From positions 1 through 42,234 of the forward strand of contig JAURKV010000193.1 of assembly GCA_030831585.1 (NCBI GenBank): 42,234 nt of DNA, read 5' to 3'. Below are positions 41,601-42,234 of this stretch, one piece after another. The position numbers were made by a program, and so were the translations under genes. The notes beneath the pieces are model-generated. The model was not told where the DNA came from. It saw only the letters and a list, made by a program, of their open reading frames with translations, and did not search any database. Each line of letters starts with the position of its first letter. The first letter of the stretch is position 1. Origin of the DNA: Ramlibacter sp. (GTDB lineage Bacteria > Pseudomonadota > Gammaproteobacteria > Burkholderiales > Burkholderiaceae_C).

Positions 41601-42234
41601 CTAGCGGCGACCTGCCAGGAGGGCCATGAGACCGCGCAGGTCTGACGCCTGGTCGAGGCGCCAGACTCGGTCCACCACCGCCGCTGTGGCCGCCGCGTCG
41701 AGTACGCCTTCAGCATTGCGCTCGAATTTAGCCACCAACTCCTCGTCTGTCATGCGGGTGCTCGGGTCGGGCGAGGGACTGCCCTTGGGGTAACGGCGCT
41801 CGCCGACAAAGGTCTGTCCTCGGGCACGCACCTCGATGCGGGTGGGCCGGCTGGCGGAATTGCCCGTCACCAGCTTTTCGTAGTCGGGGTGCACGCCGAA
41901 CTTCACCTTGTCCATCAGTGCCAGCACGGAAGGGTCGTAGACCACCTCGGGCGACTGCCACTGCTTGCCCGGCGGGATCCGGTGCGCACCCACGCTCAGG
42001 CCATGGGCTATGGAGAACTGGCCCTGGGTCTCGTGGGTGATGTCCCGATTGAGCCAGAGTGGCTGCATCACGAAGCCCTCCACCCAGGCGCGGATCTCTT
42101 CAATCTCGTCGACCCGGATCTCGTTCGTCTCCAGCACCTCGGTCAGCGCGTCCAGTGGCGCGTGCAGGATGCGGCAGTGGGGATAAGGTTTGTACGACTG
42201 TGCGTCGGGGAACCACCAGGCCTGCCCCAGGTCC
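41601..42234 (-). CDS. MmgE/PrpD family protein (second copy, cut by window edge)
   Basis: Only the C-terminal 210 or so codons are present. The frame stays open to base 42234, so the Met at 42137 in the ORF track is internal. The sequence (SYKPYPHCRILHAPLDAL, PLWLNRDITHETQGQFSIAH, RGQTFVGERRYPKGSPSPDP) matches the first MmgE/PrpD copy closely. They share SYKPYPHCRILHA, QFSIAHG and the RARGQTFVGE-KGSPSPDP block, the marks of an in-window duplication or of two divergent members of one pathway. It converges on the acyl-CoA dehydrogenase gene with 48 bp between the stops. Confidence 0.9.
   Translation of the reverse strand, partial: DLGQAWWFPDAQSYKPYPHCRILHAPLDALTEVLETNEIRVDEIEEIRAWVEGFVMQPLWLNRDITHETQGQFSIAHGLSVGAHRIPPGKQWQSPEVVYDPSVLALMDKVKFGVHPDYEKLVTGNSASRPTRIEVRARGQTFVGERRYPKGSPSPDPSTRMTDEELVAKFERNAEGVLDAAATAAVVDRVWRLDQASDLRGLMALLAGRR

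Noticed and set aside
1-42234. tRNA, rRNA, insertion sequences, riboswitches, origins
   Set aside because: All gaps are under 300 bases and were read on both strands; none shows a cloverleaf, transposase fragment, known riboswitch core or DnaA-box cluster that I can support.

Overview
The window looks like a high-G+C betaproteobacterial chromosome, most likely Burkholderiales (Comamonadaceae/Alcaligenaceae-like). The basis is a Bug/TctC-type solute-binding protein plus a Bug remnant, Liv-type ABC operons with a CoA ligase, many LysR and IclR regulators, and MmgE/PrpD and MaoC catabolic genes. These are family-level impressions; no search was run. I see no rRNA, tRNA, CRISPR array, transposase or integrase.

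Left part (1-8671). A Crp/Fnr-type regulator ends at the left edge. It converges on a leftward operon that reads AMP-dependent acyl-CoA ligase, livG, livH, livM, periplasmic binding protein, livF. This is a Liv-type importer coupled to a CoA ligase, so a carboxylic acid (fatty or aromatic) is the likely cargo. The gap between the binding protein and livF is filled with perfect inverted repeats. A secreted family-5 glycoside hydrolase is divergent from the operon.

Central block (about 8950-18905). This stretch is visibly poorer in G+C (hand-counted lines of 60 bases: 28 and 33 G/C inside, 45 and 47 outside). It begins where a LacI-type regulator is cut down to its last 80 or so codons. It holds a LysR regulator divergent from a CapA-like protein, a complete dipeptide/oligopeptide-type ABC importer (two ATPases, two permeases, binding protein), a bicupin-like protein of unknown function and a D-2-hydroxyacid dehydrogenase. 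It reads as a transferred catabolic cassette for an unknown substrate.

Right-centre (18971-30197). A LysR regulator is divergent from a carboxymuconolactone-decarboxylase-like protein, a 3-hydroxyisobutyrate-dehydrogenase-like enzyme, an amidohydrolase and a Bcr/CflA-type MFS transporter. A leftward trio follows (NAD-dependent epimerase, shikimate-dehydrogenase-like protein, F420-type NADP oxidoreductase-like protein), then a Tat-exported Bug protein and two MFS transporters. This could be catabolism of a ring-derived acid or lactone, but the pathway is inferred only.

Right part (30296-42234). An acyl-CoA dissimilation set: aldehyde dehydrogenase, two MmgE/PrpD paralogues (the second cut by the window edge), an SDR with an altered active site, two tandem IclR regulators, acyl-CoA synthetase, thiolase, bi-domain MaoC hydratase and acyl-CoA dehydrogenase. 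Four promoters here (aldehyde dehydrogenase, MmgE/PrpD, MaoC operon, acyl-CoA dehydrogenase) carry the same 11-mer AGTACGGAACA. In each it points along transcription and is followed exactly 15 bases later by TTGAC (TTGCG in one). This marks an apparently unrecorded regulon, probably under one of the two IclR proteins, and is the strongest new signal in the window.
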